A stretch of 28,855 bases of DNA from a bacterium (GCA_021781865.1 JAJXVZ010000005.1:1-28855); one strand, 5' to 3'. Positions 1 through 8,005 are shown, numbered from the stretch's first letter. Made by a program: numbers and translations. The notes: generated from the sequence alone by a model not told the origin.

Positions 1-240
1 CTTGCGAAAGAAAATCATCGCATGTTACGTGCCATCCGACGTGACCAATGGTTGGGTCTTGCTGGGAGAATTATCATATGGATTATCATACTTGCCTTGC
101 CTCTGTATCTTTATCAACAATATCTTCAGCCGTTTGTTTCCAAATACGTACCCGGCGCAACCACGTCAGGCATCTTCGGTTTCCCGACTTCCGCTGAATT
201 ACAAAAGCTGATAAACTCGTACAAGACGGGACAGCAATAA
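1..240 (+). CDS. small single-pass membrane protein, 5' truncated by the window edge
   Basis: The reading frame is open from base 1, so the start may lie upstream of the window; the first in-window ATG is at 22. The visible product has a basic N-terminal stretch (LRAIRRDQW), one hydrophobic segment (IIIWIIILALPLYLY) and a polar tail of about 35 residues ending at TAA. The basic-then-hydrophobic order suggests one inner-membrane span with a cytoplasmic N-terminus. Short proteins of this design, often beginning LAKEN, are common hypothetical proteins in Parcubacteria; that resemblance is from memory. It ends 9 bp before tRNA-Phe. Function unknown. Confidence 0.55.
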   Translation, partial: LAKENHRMLRAIRRDQWLGLAGRIIIWIIILALPLYLYQQYLQPFVSKYVPGATTSGIFGFPTSAELQKLINSYKTGQQ

Positions 241-249
241 GGTCCTAAC

Positions 250-322
250 GCTTGGATAGCTCAGTTGGTAGAGCACTTCCCTGAAGAGGAAGGGGTCCCC
301 GGTTCGAGCCCGGGTCCAAGCA
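250..322 (+). tRNA. tRNA-Phe (anticodon GAA)
   Basis: This is a 73-nt cloverleaf. The acceptor GCTTGGA pairs perfectly with TCCAAGC, followed by discriminator A at 322. The D arm reads AGCTCAGTTGGTAGAGC, the anticodon stem CTTCC/GGAAG encloses loop CTGAAGA (anticodon GAA), and the T arm contains GGTTCGAGCC. The 3' CCA is not encoded, so it must be added after transcription. No clear terminator follows; 323-487 holds no gene I can support. Confidence 0.95.
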
Positions 323-487
323 CTCGCATGTTGCAAAAGGTTCTTTCTTGGACACAAAACTAGAGCGGCATCTTCGACAATTTCCTATCACTCGTATTGA
401 TCTTCGGCAAACGGAGATAAATATTTACCGCTGCGTATATGACCGCATTGTTTTATCACAATTAATCACACGTTAAATAATATTCGT

Positions 488-1003
488 TCAACCCGCCTTC
501 ACGCGTAATTTTGTCTGTTTTGTCTTATCAAGCCGAGGAAGAATGATTGTCAAAAGACCGTCTTTCGCGCTTGCAGACGACGCATCGACGTCGATTTCCT
601 GGGGAAGGAGAATTGTGCGCGAAAATGAACCCCAAAAAAGCTCGCGAGTGAAGTAATCTGAGTCGGCAATTTGCTCCCGCTCCATGCGTGCTCCTTCAAT
701 TTCAACCATGTCGCGATTTATAGAGATGTTGAGTTCATCAGGACGTACACCAGCGACGAAGGTGCGAATGACGATATCGCTTTGGGTCTGATGCACATCG
801 ACGGGAAGTTGCCCCTCGTCCCCCGAGGGGGCGTTACTGAAGGGTTCTGGACGATTCCCCGTGTTGTTGACGCGCATGCGCACATCCTTTTTGTTGCGCG
901 GCAATGTTGCCGTTGGAAGCGGTTCATCATCGAAGGAATCGAAATCATTGCCAGTCGATGGGTTTCCGGAAAGACGTTCAAAGAACGAGCGTTTCATATT
1001 CAT
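488..1003 (-). CDS. hsp20: Hsp20/alpha-crystallin family small heat-shock protein
   Basis: A small heat-shock chaperone that holds unfolding proteins without ATP and normally forms cytoplasmic oligomers. The 171-aa product has a polar, probably disordered N-terminus (residues 1-60) and an alpha-crystallin domain from about 65 to 165 with the segments PVDVHQTQSDIVIRTFVAGV, RDMVEIEGAR, and the C-terminal GLLTIILPRLDK that matches the usual GxLxxxLPK edge strand. Length is normal for bacterial Hsp20. It is the last gene of the minus-strand operon, starting 3 nt after the PrsW-like gene stops. No CIRCE-like or other heat-shock operator was seen in front of it, so operon transcription is the default. 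An ATG two codons downstream (997) is an alternative start. Confidence 0.9.
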   Translation of the reverse strand: MNMKRSFFERLSGNPSTGNDFDSFDDEPLPTATLPRNKKDVRMRVNNTGNRPEPFSNAPSGDEGQLPVDVHQTQSDIVIRTFVAGVRPDELNISINRDMVEIEGARMEREQIADSDYFTRELFWGSFSRTILLPQEIDVDASSASAKDGLLTIILPRLDKTKQTKLRVKAG

Positions 1004-1006
1004 AGT

Positions 1007-1759
1007 TTAGCAGGTGTTATTAGGAAGGTTACGGTACTGAAAGTATTTTAGCACCTCGAAGGCCGCAAAAAACACAATGGCAGCTGTCCAGATGAGGAAA
1101 AATGCGGCGAACGTGGTCGAAGTACCTGGATTGATAATAAGCGTGTTGAAGGCGGTGTGCAATGTGGTGGCGAGGATAAGTCCAATTGCCGCTGCCATTA
1201 CGCGCCAAGGCGGCCTCTTTGCCGCAGAAAAAGCGAGTGCGAAACCAATGGATGCAGAGGCGATCACATGAAGTAACGTGGATCCGAGGAAACGTATATC
1301 GCCGGTAAAGAATCCGGCGGCGAGTTGCCCCCCCGAAATTGGAGTAACGAGAAAGAGCATATTTTCCGCTGCGGCGAAGCCGAGAGCCACCGTTATCATA
1401 TAAACGACGTAATCGGGCGCCTCGTCCACTGCGCCGCGCCAGAGTATAAATGCGGCTGCCATTACATACTTAAGCATCTCTTCAATGAGCGCCCAACTTA
1501 TGAGAGTCTTGAGACCAAGTGTTTGCCAAGTCGATTGGCCAAGGGTGCACGCCGCAAGTGGGTTAAGTGCGAATTGTACACAGGCCCACTTCTCGAGTGG
1601 AAGCGCGAGCGGTACTGCTGCCATACCCGCGACGAAGGTAAGTGCGATAAGTCTGCGCGGCTCTGGACATCGTGCGTCTTCTTTCAAAAGGAAATAAAGC
1701 CATATGAAAGATGGCAGTAGTCCACCGAGAAACGCGTAGCCAAGTGTGGTAGGAGTCAC
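1007..1759 (-). CDS. PrsW-like intramembrane metalloprotease (CAAX-protease superfamily)
   Basis: A polytopic membrane protein of 250 aa with about seven to eight hydrophobic segments. The signature is EEMLKY (residues 93-98), then GFAAAENMLFL (from about 127), then conserved His residues in TLLHVIASA (near 163) and TTLHTAFN (near 201). This EExxK / GFxxxEN / H / H order is the PrsW family pattern. In Bacillus PrsW cleaves an anti-sigma factor; a specific substrate cannot be inferred here. The start is GTG, 4 nt after the valS stop, and no strong SD is visible, so translational coupling with valS is likely. It abuts hsp20, giving a stress-flavoured tail to a translation operon. Confidence 0.82.
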   Translation of the reverse strand: MTPTTLGYAFLGGLLPSFIWLYFLLKEDARCPEPRRLIALTFVAGMAAVPLALPLEKWACVQFALNPLAACTLGQSTWQTLGLKTLISWALIEEMLKYVMAAAFILWRGAVDEAPDYVVYMITVALGFAAAENMLFLVTPISGGQLAAGFFTGDIRFLGSTLLHVIASASIGFALAFSAAKRPPWRVMAAAIGLILATTLHTAFNTLIINPGTSTTFAAFFLIWTAAIVFFAAFEVLKYFQYRNLPNNTC

Positions 1760-1763
1760 GTAC

Positions 1764-3926
1764 TTATTCTAGCGCATCCATGATTGGCCATTTTGCAACC
1801 ATGAGAAATGGCGCGTCTTTGGTTGGCATAGATTGATAGATTTCCTCGGTAAGGAAGGGCATGAAGGGGTGGAGTAGTCGCAGTGTGCGATCAAGAAGCG
1901 AGAGAAGGAGCGCTTGTCGCGACACTTTTGCCGCCGCGTCGTTTCCCGTAAGGATAGGTTTTGATTCCTCGATAATTTTATCCGCGAGTTCGTGCCATGC
2001 ATAATGATAAATCTTTTCGGCAGCAAGATAGACGCGGTATTTTTCAATATCCATCGTGACTTCCCGTGCAAGTGCTTCGAATACCGAGCGGATTGCGGCG
2101 TCGCCCTGGGTGAGCGACGCAGTGGGAGTTGCACCCCCCGTATTCTCTAGTATGAAGCGCGCGATATTCCAAATTTTATTTGCAAAATGTTTATAGCCTT
2201 TCACTTTTTCTTCACTGATGCGCATATCAGTGCCGGGCGTATTACCCGCGACAAGTGCCATTCTTGCCGCATCAGCACCAAATTTTGCCGCGATGTCGAG
2301 TGGGTCGAGATTATTGCCGAGCGATTTCGACATTTTACGCCCGTGCGCATCGCGGACGAGACCGTGCAGATATACGGTTTTGAAAGGGATGGTATCGAGC
2401 GTGAATTCGGTCATAAGTATCATTCGCGCAATCCAGAAAAAGAGAATATCATATCCGGTTTCGAGGAGGTCAGTAGGATGGTATGTCTCGAAATCCTGGG
2501 TATGATCGGGCCAACCCAGCGTGGAAAAGGTCCATAGACTCGATGAAAACCAAGTATCGAGTGAATCTTCGTCCTGCACCCATTCTGTGTCTTTAGGGGC
2601 CTCACCGACCACGATTTCTTCGCCACGATACCAAACAGGGATGCGATGCCCGTACCAAATTTGTCGGCTGATGCACCAATCACGCAAATTTTCTACCCAA
2701 TGGAAATACGTCTTTTCGAAATGTTCAGGGATTATTTTGATAATTCCAGAGCGCACGGGTCTGAGCATAAGCTCCTTGAGTGTTTCTCCGCGGCCAGGAG
2801 CCTCTTTATTTACCTCAATAAACCATTGCAGTTTCGGCATGGGCTCCACAATGCCGCCTGTGCGTTCGGCAGTTGCGATATTTTGTTTTATGTCTTCCGT
2901 TTTCTCTAGTAAATTTTCACTGGCAAGCCATTCGACAACAAGATCACGCGCCTCGGCAGTTTTCTTACCCGCAAGACGTCCAGCGACCGTCATTTTCGCG
3001 TATTCATTTATGACGATGACCTCGTGCGAAAGTTCATGTCGATCCGCAATTTCCCAATCGACCTTGCTATGCGCCGGGGTGAGACCGACCGCACCCGTGC
3101 CGAAATTCGGGTCGACTTCTTTATCAGCGATGACTTTTATATGAATAGGCACATCGCAGAAAATCGTATCGTATTCTTTGCCAATAAATGCGTGGTAGCG
3201 CGTGTCATCTGGATGTACTGCAATTGCAACGTCACCTACCTTTGTCTCGGGACGCGTGGTTGCGATAGAGATGGGGATATTTTTCGCATAGCGAAATGTA
3301 TAGAGTTTAGCCGTGCGTTCCTCATAGACGATTTCGTCATCGGAAATTGTGGTTTGGCCTTTGGGGTCCCAGTTAACGATACGCAGGCCGCGATAGATAA
3401 GGCCAGCGTCGTACATTTGTTTAAAAGCGGTACGAACTGCATGACTGCGCGACTCATCGAGTGTGAACGCCTCACGCGACCAATCAAGTGAGGCACCCAT
3501 GGTCTTTATTTGACTCACGATGGTGTCATGGCTTTTTGCAGCGAATGTCTCGATGCGTTTTAATAATTCTTCGCGTCCGAGATCATGGCGGCTTACCCCC
3601 TCATCTTTTTTTATTTGTTTCTCGACTACTGACTGCGTTGCGATGGCGGCATGATCAGTGCCAGGTATCCAGAGCGTGCGGAAGCCGCGCATCCGCTTAT
3701 AACGGATGAATATGTCCTCAATGGCAAGCATGAGCGCATGGCCCATGTGAAGTCGACCAGTCACGTTCGGCGGAGGAAGCACAATGGAGTATACGGGCGC
3801 ATTTGCATTTGTTACTCCTAATTTTACGCACTCATCAGGGTTAAAAAGGCCGCTTTTTTCCCACGCGCGATACACCCGCGATTCAGTTACAGTAGCATCA
3901 TAAGGTTTTAGAAATTTATCCAGCAT
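1764..3926 (-). CDS. valS: valine--tRNA ligase
   Basis: Class I aminoacyl-tRNA synthetase that charges tRNA-Val in the cytoplasm. The HIGH-type motif is HMGH at residues 60-63 inside PPPNVTGRLHMGHAL, the editing (CP1) domain carries TTRPET at 223-228, and KMSKS is at 531-535. After it comes an anticodon-binding helical domain. At 720 aa it is clearly shorter than typical bacterial ValS (about 880-950 aa): the C-terminal coiled-coil arm is missing and the insertions are trimmed, as often seen in CPR genomes. It lies 29 nt downstream of tsaD and 4 nt upstream of prsW. A tRNA-Val gene heads the same operon, so enzyme and substrate may be co-transcribed. Confidence 0.97.
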   Translation of the reverse strand: MLDKFLKPYDATVTESRVYRAWEKSGLFNPDECVKLGVTNANAPVYSIVLPPPNVTGRLHMGHALMLAIEDIFIRYKRMRGFRTLWIPGTDHAAIATQSVVEKQIKKDEGVSRHDLGREELLKRIETFAAKSHDTIVSQIKTMGASLDWSREAFTLDESRSHAVRTAFKQMYDAGLIYRGLRIVNWDPKGQTTISDDEIVYEERTAKLYTFRYAKNIPISIATTRPETKVGDVAIAVHPDDTRYHAFIGKEYDTIFCDVPIHIKVIADKEVDPNFGTGAVGLTPAHSKVDWEIADRHELSHEVIVINEYAKMTVAGRLAGKKTAEARDLVVEWLASENLLEKTEDIKQNIATAERTGGIVEPMPKLQWFIEVNKEAPGRGETLKELMLRPVRSGIIKIIPEHFEKTYFHWVENLRDWCISRQIWYGHRIPVWYRGEEIVVGEAPKDTEWVQDEDSLDTWFSSSLWTFSTLGWPDHTQDFETYHPTDLLETGYDILFFWIARMILMTEFTLDTIPFKTVYLHGLVRDAHGRKMSKSLGNNLDPLDIAAKFGADAARMALVAGNTPGTDMRISEEKVKGYKHFANKIWNIARFILENTGGATPTASLTQGDAAIRSVFEALAREVTMDIEKYRVYLAAEKIYHYAWHELADKIIEESKPILTGNDAAAKVSRQALLLSLLDRTLRLLHPFMPFLTEEIYQSMPTKDAPFLMVAKWPIMDALE

Positions 3927-3955
3927 CGCTTATAAAATATAGCAAATACGCGAGA

Positions 3956-5152
3956 TTACGCGAGCGAGCGATTGCCATTCACGGTAAGAGAATCTGGTGT
4001 TGAAAAGTTGTTGCGGAGGGCGTGGTAGAAACCGGCAAACGCAATCATAATTGCGTTGTCGGTGGCGAGGAGATCAATTGAAAGGCACAAAGTGATATGC
4101 GGATATTCATTTTTAATTTTTTCCGTGAAAACGCGACGAATATGAGTATTCGCTGAAACACCTCCGCCGATAACAAGTGTTTGTGTGTCGGTCATATTAA
4201 GCGCGCGCGCAGTTTTACCCCAGAGCACATCCACAACCGCATCTTCGAACTCTCTTGCTATGTATCTTTTATCCTCCTCGCGTATATTTAGCGTATCTCG
4301 TAGAAGATATAGTACCGATGTTTTCAGACCCGCGAAAGAAAAATCACACGTCGCATCGTGTAGCATCGGCCGCGGAAGCACATAGGGGTTCTTCCTTTGT
4401 GTTTCTCGAGCGATTTCGGCGAGACGTGAGATCTCCGGTCCGCCGGGGTAAGGGAGCCCGAGCATACGCGCGACCTTGTCGAATGCCTCACCAACCGCGT
4501 CATCGCGCGTTTGTCCAATGAGCTCATACGTAAGCCATTCGCGCATGTGCACAAGCTCGGTATGTCCACCGGAAACTAGGAGCGCGAGCACGGGCATCCT
4601 CACATCAAAAATTGCAAACATAGATTGGTCCGTTTGAGACGATATCTGCTTACGGCTGGCTAAGGCCGCAAGGAGATGTCCTTCCATGTGATTCACGGCA
4701 ATGAGCGGTTTCTCCCAGAGGACCGCAAGCGCTTTCGCAAAGTTGACGCCAACCCAGAGTGCCGGTTCAAGGCCCGGTCCTGTTGTGACCGCAATCGCGT
4801 CTATCGGGGGAGGTTCGCATTCACCGATAAAAGCAAAAAATGCTTCGATAAGACCTGGTTCACGCGATAGTATCGTCGCAATCTTTTCGTGTTTCTCCTC
4901 GGGGATCGTTTGGGTATCTTCATGGAGAAGTTCAGCTTCCTCGAGAGCCGCTTCAAGAATCGGTACAAGGTTTTTCGCGTGCTCTCGCTTTGCAAGGGCG
5001 GGGAAAACACCACCGTACTCTTTATGTATTTCAATCTGCGAGAAAAGCGCATTCCCTAGTACAGTGAATCTCGCGTTCTTTTCGTCACCTTCACACTCAA
5101 GTATCGCAATTGCTGTCTCATCGCAACTGGTCTCAATTGCCAGAATTTTCAT
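3956..5152 (-). CDS. tsaD: tRNA N6-adenosine threonylcarbamoyltransferase subunit TsaD
   Basis: TsaD transfers threonylcarbamoyl from TC-AMP to A37 of ANN-decoding tRNAs, together with TsaB and TsaE in bacteria. It begins MKILAIETSCDETA, the ASKHA-fold phosphate-1 motif. HMEGH at 155-159 supplies the metal-binding His pair, followed by VSGGHTEL and VIGGGVSANTHIR near the C-terminus. At 398 aa it is about 60 aa longer than the usual ~340. Much of the excess is an insert around residues 78-115 (LLHEDTQTIPEEKHEK through FIGEC), between KREHAKNLVPILEAAL and the IDAIAVTTGPGL motif. It starts 15 nt after the DHH gene; the gap holds only a weak GAG-type SD. Confidence 0.96.
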   Translation of the reverse strand: MKILAIETSCDETAIAILECEGDEKNARFTVLGNALFSQIEIHKEYGGVFPALAKREHAKNLVPILEAALEEAELLHEDTQTIPEEKHEKIATILSREPGLIEAFFAFIGECEPPPIDAIAVTTGPGLEPALWVGVNFAKALAVLWEKPLIAVNHMEGHLLAALASRKQISSQTDQSMFAIFDVRMPVLALLVSGGHTELVHMREWLTYELIGQTRDDAVGEAFDKVARMLGLPYPGGPEISRLAEIARETQRKNPYVLPRPMLHDATCDFSFAGLKTSVLYLLRDTLNIREEDKRYIAREFEDAVVDVLWGKTARALNMTDTQTLVIGGGVSANTHIRRVFTEKIKNEYPHITLCLSIDLLATDNAIMIAFAGFYHALRNNFSTPDSLTVNGNRSLA

Positions 5153-5167
5153 GAATTTCTCACGTAA

Positions 5168-6019
5168 TTAATCATTAACTTCTACCCACGGCATTGCATT
5201 GTCGTTCGGAACGAAAAAGCCTGCGGAACCTGGATGACCACCACCACCATATTTTTCTGCGATTTTGGAAACATCGACCGTGCCGTCACCGCGAATGGAG
5301 ACGCCGAAACCGTTTGGATGTGCAGTCACGACGAGCGCGAACGGAGGAAGTTTTTCATACAGCTCGTGACCAACGTATGACTTCATCGTGATATTCGGAT
5401 GGGTGGCGACGAAATATACCTCATATCCCTCGAAGTGAACTTTTTTCGCTCGTTCGGCAGATGAATGCGCAAGCGCCTCAAAGAATTCCGTATATATAGC
5501 TGCTTTGCTCAAGACATCGGCACGTTTTGCATCATCTTCAAGTTCAAGTGTCAATTCGTCCCATGCGGAGAACTCAAAAGGTAGGAAAAGCAAGTATGAA
5601 AATATATTGCGAGTTTCATGAAGAGCATAGTGATAGAGATCTCCATCCTCAAGATACGTCATAAGGCGCGGCATGGGTTTTTCTGGATGGAAGTAGCGCC
5701 ATGCTATTGTCGCGCCAGAACGTGTTTCGTCATAAATATGCTCGGGCGCGTGTTCAATGAACACCTTCGCACTCTCGTGATGGTCAAGCACGACAAGGCG
5801 TTTCGTTACTTTTGCGAGCATCGACATCTGTGCCAAAGTTTCGTAGCAGAAATCAACAAGGTATACCTCTTTCCCCTCCAGCCCTTCCGGTGGCGCGTCA
5901 CCATGATCCACCGGAAAATACACGGCGGCATTTCCGAATTTTTTCCAAGCTGCATAGGCGCCTCCAAAACCATCTGGACATTTCCCATGGTAGAGAACGA
6001 CGATTTGTTTATCAATCAT
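5168..6019 (-). CDS. DHH/DHHA1 family phosphoesterase
   Basis: A 283-aa DHH-superfamily phosphoesterase. Motifs in order: HGKCPDGFGGAYA (11-23, the DxDG-like motif I), VDFCY (55-59), LDHHES (78-83, the DHH motif) and the C-terminal DHHA1 substrate-binding signature GGGGHPGSAGF (from 258). Relatives include oligoribonuclease/pAp phosphatase (NrnA), cyclic-dinucleotide phosphodiesterases and RecJ. The size and absence of extra domains fit the NrnA-like group, but the substrate (nanoRNA, pAp or c-di-nucleotide) cannot be fixed from sequence. Cytoplasmic. It sits in the RNA-modification operon, 9 nt after the methyltransferase gene, which makes an RNA-end or nanoRNA role plausible by inference. 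Confidence 0.88.
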   Translation of the reverse strand: MIDKQIVVLYHGKCPDGFGGAYAAWKKFGNAAVYFPVDHGDAPPEGLEGKEVYLVDFCYETLAQMSMLAKVTKRLVVLDHHESAKVFIEHAPEHIYDETRSGATIAWRYFHPEKPMPRLMTYLEDGDLYHYALHETRNIFSYLLFLPFEFSAWDELTLELEDDAKRADVLSKAAIYTEFFEALAHSSAERAKKVHFEGYEVYFVATHPNITMKSYVGHELYEKLPPFALVVTAHPNGFGVSIRGDGTVDVSKIAEKYGGGGHPGSAGFFVPNDNAMPWVEVND

Positions 6020-6028
6020 ATTTTCATT

Positions 6029-6892
6029 TTACCGCACAAAGCGTACATAGATACCTGCGGGAATAACTCGATCAGAGTATGATTCTCGTATGTGAAGTTC
6101 GCCGCATTCTCCTTTATCAATTGTGAACGTACTCTCGATCGCTTGTGCAAAAGATCGCGACGCATACCCAGCAGCATAGCCGCTTACTAAAAAGAAGGAA
6201 TAAAGAGTATTTGAAGAAATGTTTTTAAGTAATTCAAGGAGCGCAGGGAAGTCTCTGTCGATTTTCCAGACCTCGCCTTTTGCGCCACGACCGAATGCTG
6301 GTGGATCAAGAATAATTCCATCATATATAACCCCGCGCCGTGCCTCTCGTTTCGTAAATGCGAGCGCGTCATCAAGTATCCAACGTATACTTTCTTCAGG
6401 GACTTTCGAGCGCCGCGCATTTTCGTGCGCCCAATCGAGAGACTGTTTTGACGCGTCGACATGAGTGACGATGGCACCCGCCTGTGCGGCAACAATAGAT
6501 GCGATACCGGTGTATCCAAATAGGTTGAGAATTTTTGGTTTCTCTAATCTCTCAACTTGTGTTCTTATCCACGCCCAATTCTGTGTCTGTTCGGGGAAAA
6601 CTCCAGTATGCTTGAATCCGGTTAACCGTACAAGAAATCGTGCGTCATTCCACGCAAGTTCTCCGGATTCCGGTAATGATCGTTGTATTTTCCACGAACC
6701 TTTCATATCACGAAACGTAAATTTGGCGTGGGCGGTTTCCCAGAGCTCAGGACGCAATTTTAACCAGAGCGCCTGCGTTTCTGGGCGCACGACGATTATT
6801 TCGCCAAACCGCTCAAGTTTCATCGAGTCGCCGGAATCGAGAAGTTCATAATCATGCCATGGCAGAGAAACAAGATGTTGGTCGTATTTCAT
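6029..6892 (-). CDS. class I SAM-dependent methyltransferase, RlmI/rRNA type
   Basis: A 287-aa Rossmann-fold methyltransferase. Motif I is ILNLFGYTGIAS (121-132), the acidic ribose-binding residue follows in THVDAS (D146), the adenine-side DD is in WILDDALAF, and the catalytic motif is DPPAFGRG (196-203). A DPPxF motif with this spacing is typical of RlmI/YccW-like large-subunit rRNA cytosine-C5 methyltransferases. The N-terminal ~115 residues are a beta-rich part without an obvious PUA domain, so it is shorter than E. coli RlmI (about 396 aa). Start and rlmB stop overlap as ATGA, indicating translational coupling. Exact rRNA site unknown. Confidence 0.87.
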   Translation of the reverse strand: MKYDQHLVSLPWHDYELLDSGDSMKLERFGEIIVVRPETQALWLKLRPELWETAHAKFTFRDMKGSWKIQRSLPESGELAWNDARFLVRLTGFKHTGVFPEQTQNWAWIRTQVERLEKPKILNLFGYTGIASIVAAQAGAIVTHVDASKQSLDWAHENARRSKVPEESIRWILDDALAFTKREARRGVIYDGIILDPPAFGRGAKGEVWKIDRDFPALLELLKNISSNTLYSFFLVSGYAAGYASRSFAQAIESTFTIDKGECGELHIRESYSDRVIPAGIYVRFVR

Positions 6893-7680
6893 ACAGCCTT
6901 CGGATTCTTACGAGACCATTCATAAAATATGATCGCGGCGGCAGTAGCGGCATTAAGTGATTCGGCGCGTACATGTATTGGTATGGAGAGCGTTACATCG
7001 CACATAGCGAGAGTCTTTTCTCGAATGCCGGCGCCCTCGTTGCCGACAACGAACACACTCGGTGCATTAAACGCTTCTGTGTCGAGTAGCGTGGTTCCAT
7101 TCATGGTAAGTCCGTATATCCAAAAGCCTTTTTTCTTCAATATTTTGAGAGCGTTGTTTACATTTCCGATCGTTACAAGCGGAATGCGAAACGCCATACC
7201 GGCTGAACTTTTCACAACTACACCGGTAATTGGCGCTTGATTGTGTTCCGGGATGAGGACACCCGAGAGTCCGAAGGCGGCGGCAGAACGGATAATGGCG
7301 CCGACATTGTGCGGATCCTGTACTTCGCCAAGAATAACGATAGAAGGATTTTTCTCCATGTCGAGTGATTCCATGAAGTTTTCAAACGGTACGAGCAAGG
7401 TGGAAGGATCGATCGTAAAAATGACACCCTGATGTGTTGCGTCTCGTCCGACAAGCTCTTTTCCTTCCCCAGATGTGAGTTGCGCTATCGGAATATCGAG
7501 TTTCGCTAAACTAGCGCGTAGTTCCGTGTTATCTCCATCCGTTGCGGAAAGATACATTTGCGGCGCAAGAAAAACCTTGCGAATAGATTGTGGCGCATCT
7601 CGAAGTGCTTCCATGAGTACGTGTTTCCCATAGACGTACACTTTTCCTTTTGTGTATTTGCTGCGTCGTTTCGATTGCAT
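6889..7680 (-). CDS. rlmB: SpoU-type 23S rRNA (guanosine-2'-O-)-methyltransferase, RlmB-like
   Basis: A 263-aa SPOUT-class 2'-O-methyltransferase. An N-terminal substrate-binding domain (YVYGKHVLMEALRD near residue 15) is followed by the three SpoU motifs: DPHNVGAIIRSAAAFG, VVGNEGAGI and SIPIHVRAESLNAATAAAI. This order matches RlmB/TrmH family enzymes, of which RlmB methylates G2251 of 23S rRNA. A longer frame opens at 7740, but those 20 codons are tRNA-Val sequence read in frame (tell-tale GSSPLPRT), so I start at ATG 7680. That ATG lies only 2 nt after the tRNA discriminator, so there is no room for an SD outside the tRNA. The 3' end overlaps the next gene by 4 bp. Confidence 0.93.
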   Translation of the reverse strand: MQSKRRSKYTKGKVYVYGKHVLMEALRDAPQSIRKVFLAPQMYLSATDGDNTELRASLAKLDIPIAQLTSGEGKELVGRDATHQGVIFTIDPSTLLVPFENFMESLDMEKNPSIVILGEVQDPHNVGAIIRSAAAFGLSGVLIPEHNQAPITGVVVKSSAGMAFRIPLVTIGNVNNALKILKKKGFWIYGLTMNGTTLLDTEAFNAPSVFVVGNEGAGIREKTLAMCDVTLSIPIHVRAESLNAATAAAIIFYEWSRKNPKAV

Positions 7681-7682
7681 TG

Positions 7683-7755
7683 TGCGCGGTAAGGGACTCG
7701 AACCCCTGACCCCATCCACGTCAAGGAAGTGCTCTACCAACTGAGCTAACCGCGC
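7683..7755 (-). tRNA. tRNA-Val (anticodon GAC)
   Basis: A 73-nt cloverleaf read on the minus strand. The acceptor GCGCGGT pairs with ACCGCGC, discriminator A is at 7683, the D arm is AGCTCAGTTGGTAGAGC, and the T arm carries GGGGTTCGAGTCCCC. The anticodon stem CTTCC/GGATG has one T-T mismatch around loop TTGACGT, giving anticodon GAC (Val). CCA is not encoded: the next bases are C A followed by the rlmB ATG. It is the first gene of the minus-strand operon that also contains valS. Confidence 0.94.
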
Positions 7756-7764
7756 GTGTGGAAA

Positions 7765-7770
7765 ACTATA
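7765..7770 (-). promoter_or_regulatory. candidate -10 box for the tRNA-Val/rlmB operon
   Basis: On the minus strand TATAGT lies in a very AT-rich stretch and ends 9 nt before the tRNA-Val 5' end, a natural distance for a -10 element. No convincing -35 hexamer is present, and an overlapping TATGAT is an alternative. Assigned from position and sequence only. Confidence 0.4.
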
Positions 7771-7892
7771 TCATAAAATATAAAATTTATGGTCGAATTA
7801 TCGAAGGACACTCGAAGATAACCGAGGGGCAGCAGCGATTTGCTGATTGGAAGAAGATGTGCGATTCGTCTCGCATATTCGAGTCTCTGGGT

Positions 7893-7919
7893 AAAAAAAT
7901 CCCCGCAAATTAAGCGGGG
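7893..7919 (-). terminator. rho-independent terminator of the candidate sRNA
   Basis: On the minus strand CCCCGC, a 7-nt loop TTAATTT and GCGGGG form a 6-bp GC stem, followed by A and seven T residues. It lies 130 nt beyond the separate terminator at 8089-8051, so it serves a different transcript. Confidence 0.8.
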
Positions 7920-7990
7920 GCAATAGAGGAGGATGGTTAATCATTTCTACAGCGCGAATTTGGAACAGCTTTCAATGGATTATTCAACCT
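7893..7990 (-). ncRNA. candidate small RNA with exposed anti-SD sequence
   Basis: On the minus strand an extended -10 (TGCTATAAT, 8005-7997) would start transcription near A7990, and a GC hairpin with seven T residues (7919-7893) would end it, giving about 98 nt and no ORF of note. The 5' part can fold by pairing GGTT (7989-7986) and AATC (7981-7978) with the continuous GATTAACC at 7942-7935, with a 4-nt bulge. Between this stem and the terminator lies an unpaired linker containing CCTCCTC (7932-7926), the perfect complement of a GAGGAGG Shine-Dalgarno. The adjacent gene at 8102-8575 has exactly that SD (8587-8581). This is a trans-acting sRNA architecture; the function is inference. Confidence 0.5.
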
Positions 7991-7996
7991 GTTCAA

Positions 7997-8005
7997 ATTA
8001 TAGCA
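7997..8005 (-). promoter_or_regulatory. extended -10 promoter of the candidate sRNA
   Basis: TGCTATAAT on the minus strand is a perfect extended -10 (TGN plus TATAAT). The region 17 nt upstream (TGTCGA) is a weak -35, as is usual for extended -10 promoters. Closely similar boxes occur at 11124-11116 (TGCTAGAAT) and 13023-13031 (TGCTAGGAT), suggesting a house style in this genome. Confidence 0.6.

Noticed and set aside
671..1051. 126-aa plus-strand ORF antisense to hsp20
   Set aside because: Shadow frame of a well-supported chaperone gene, with no SD and no domain.
7681..7740. N-terminal extension of RlmB (20 codons upstream of 7680)
   Set aside because: These codons are the tRNA-Val gene read in frame; the GSSPLPRT peptide is a known artefact of tRNA overlap.
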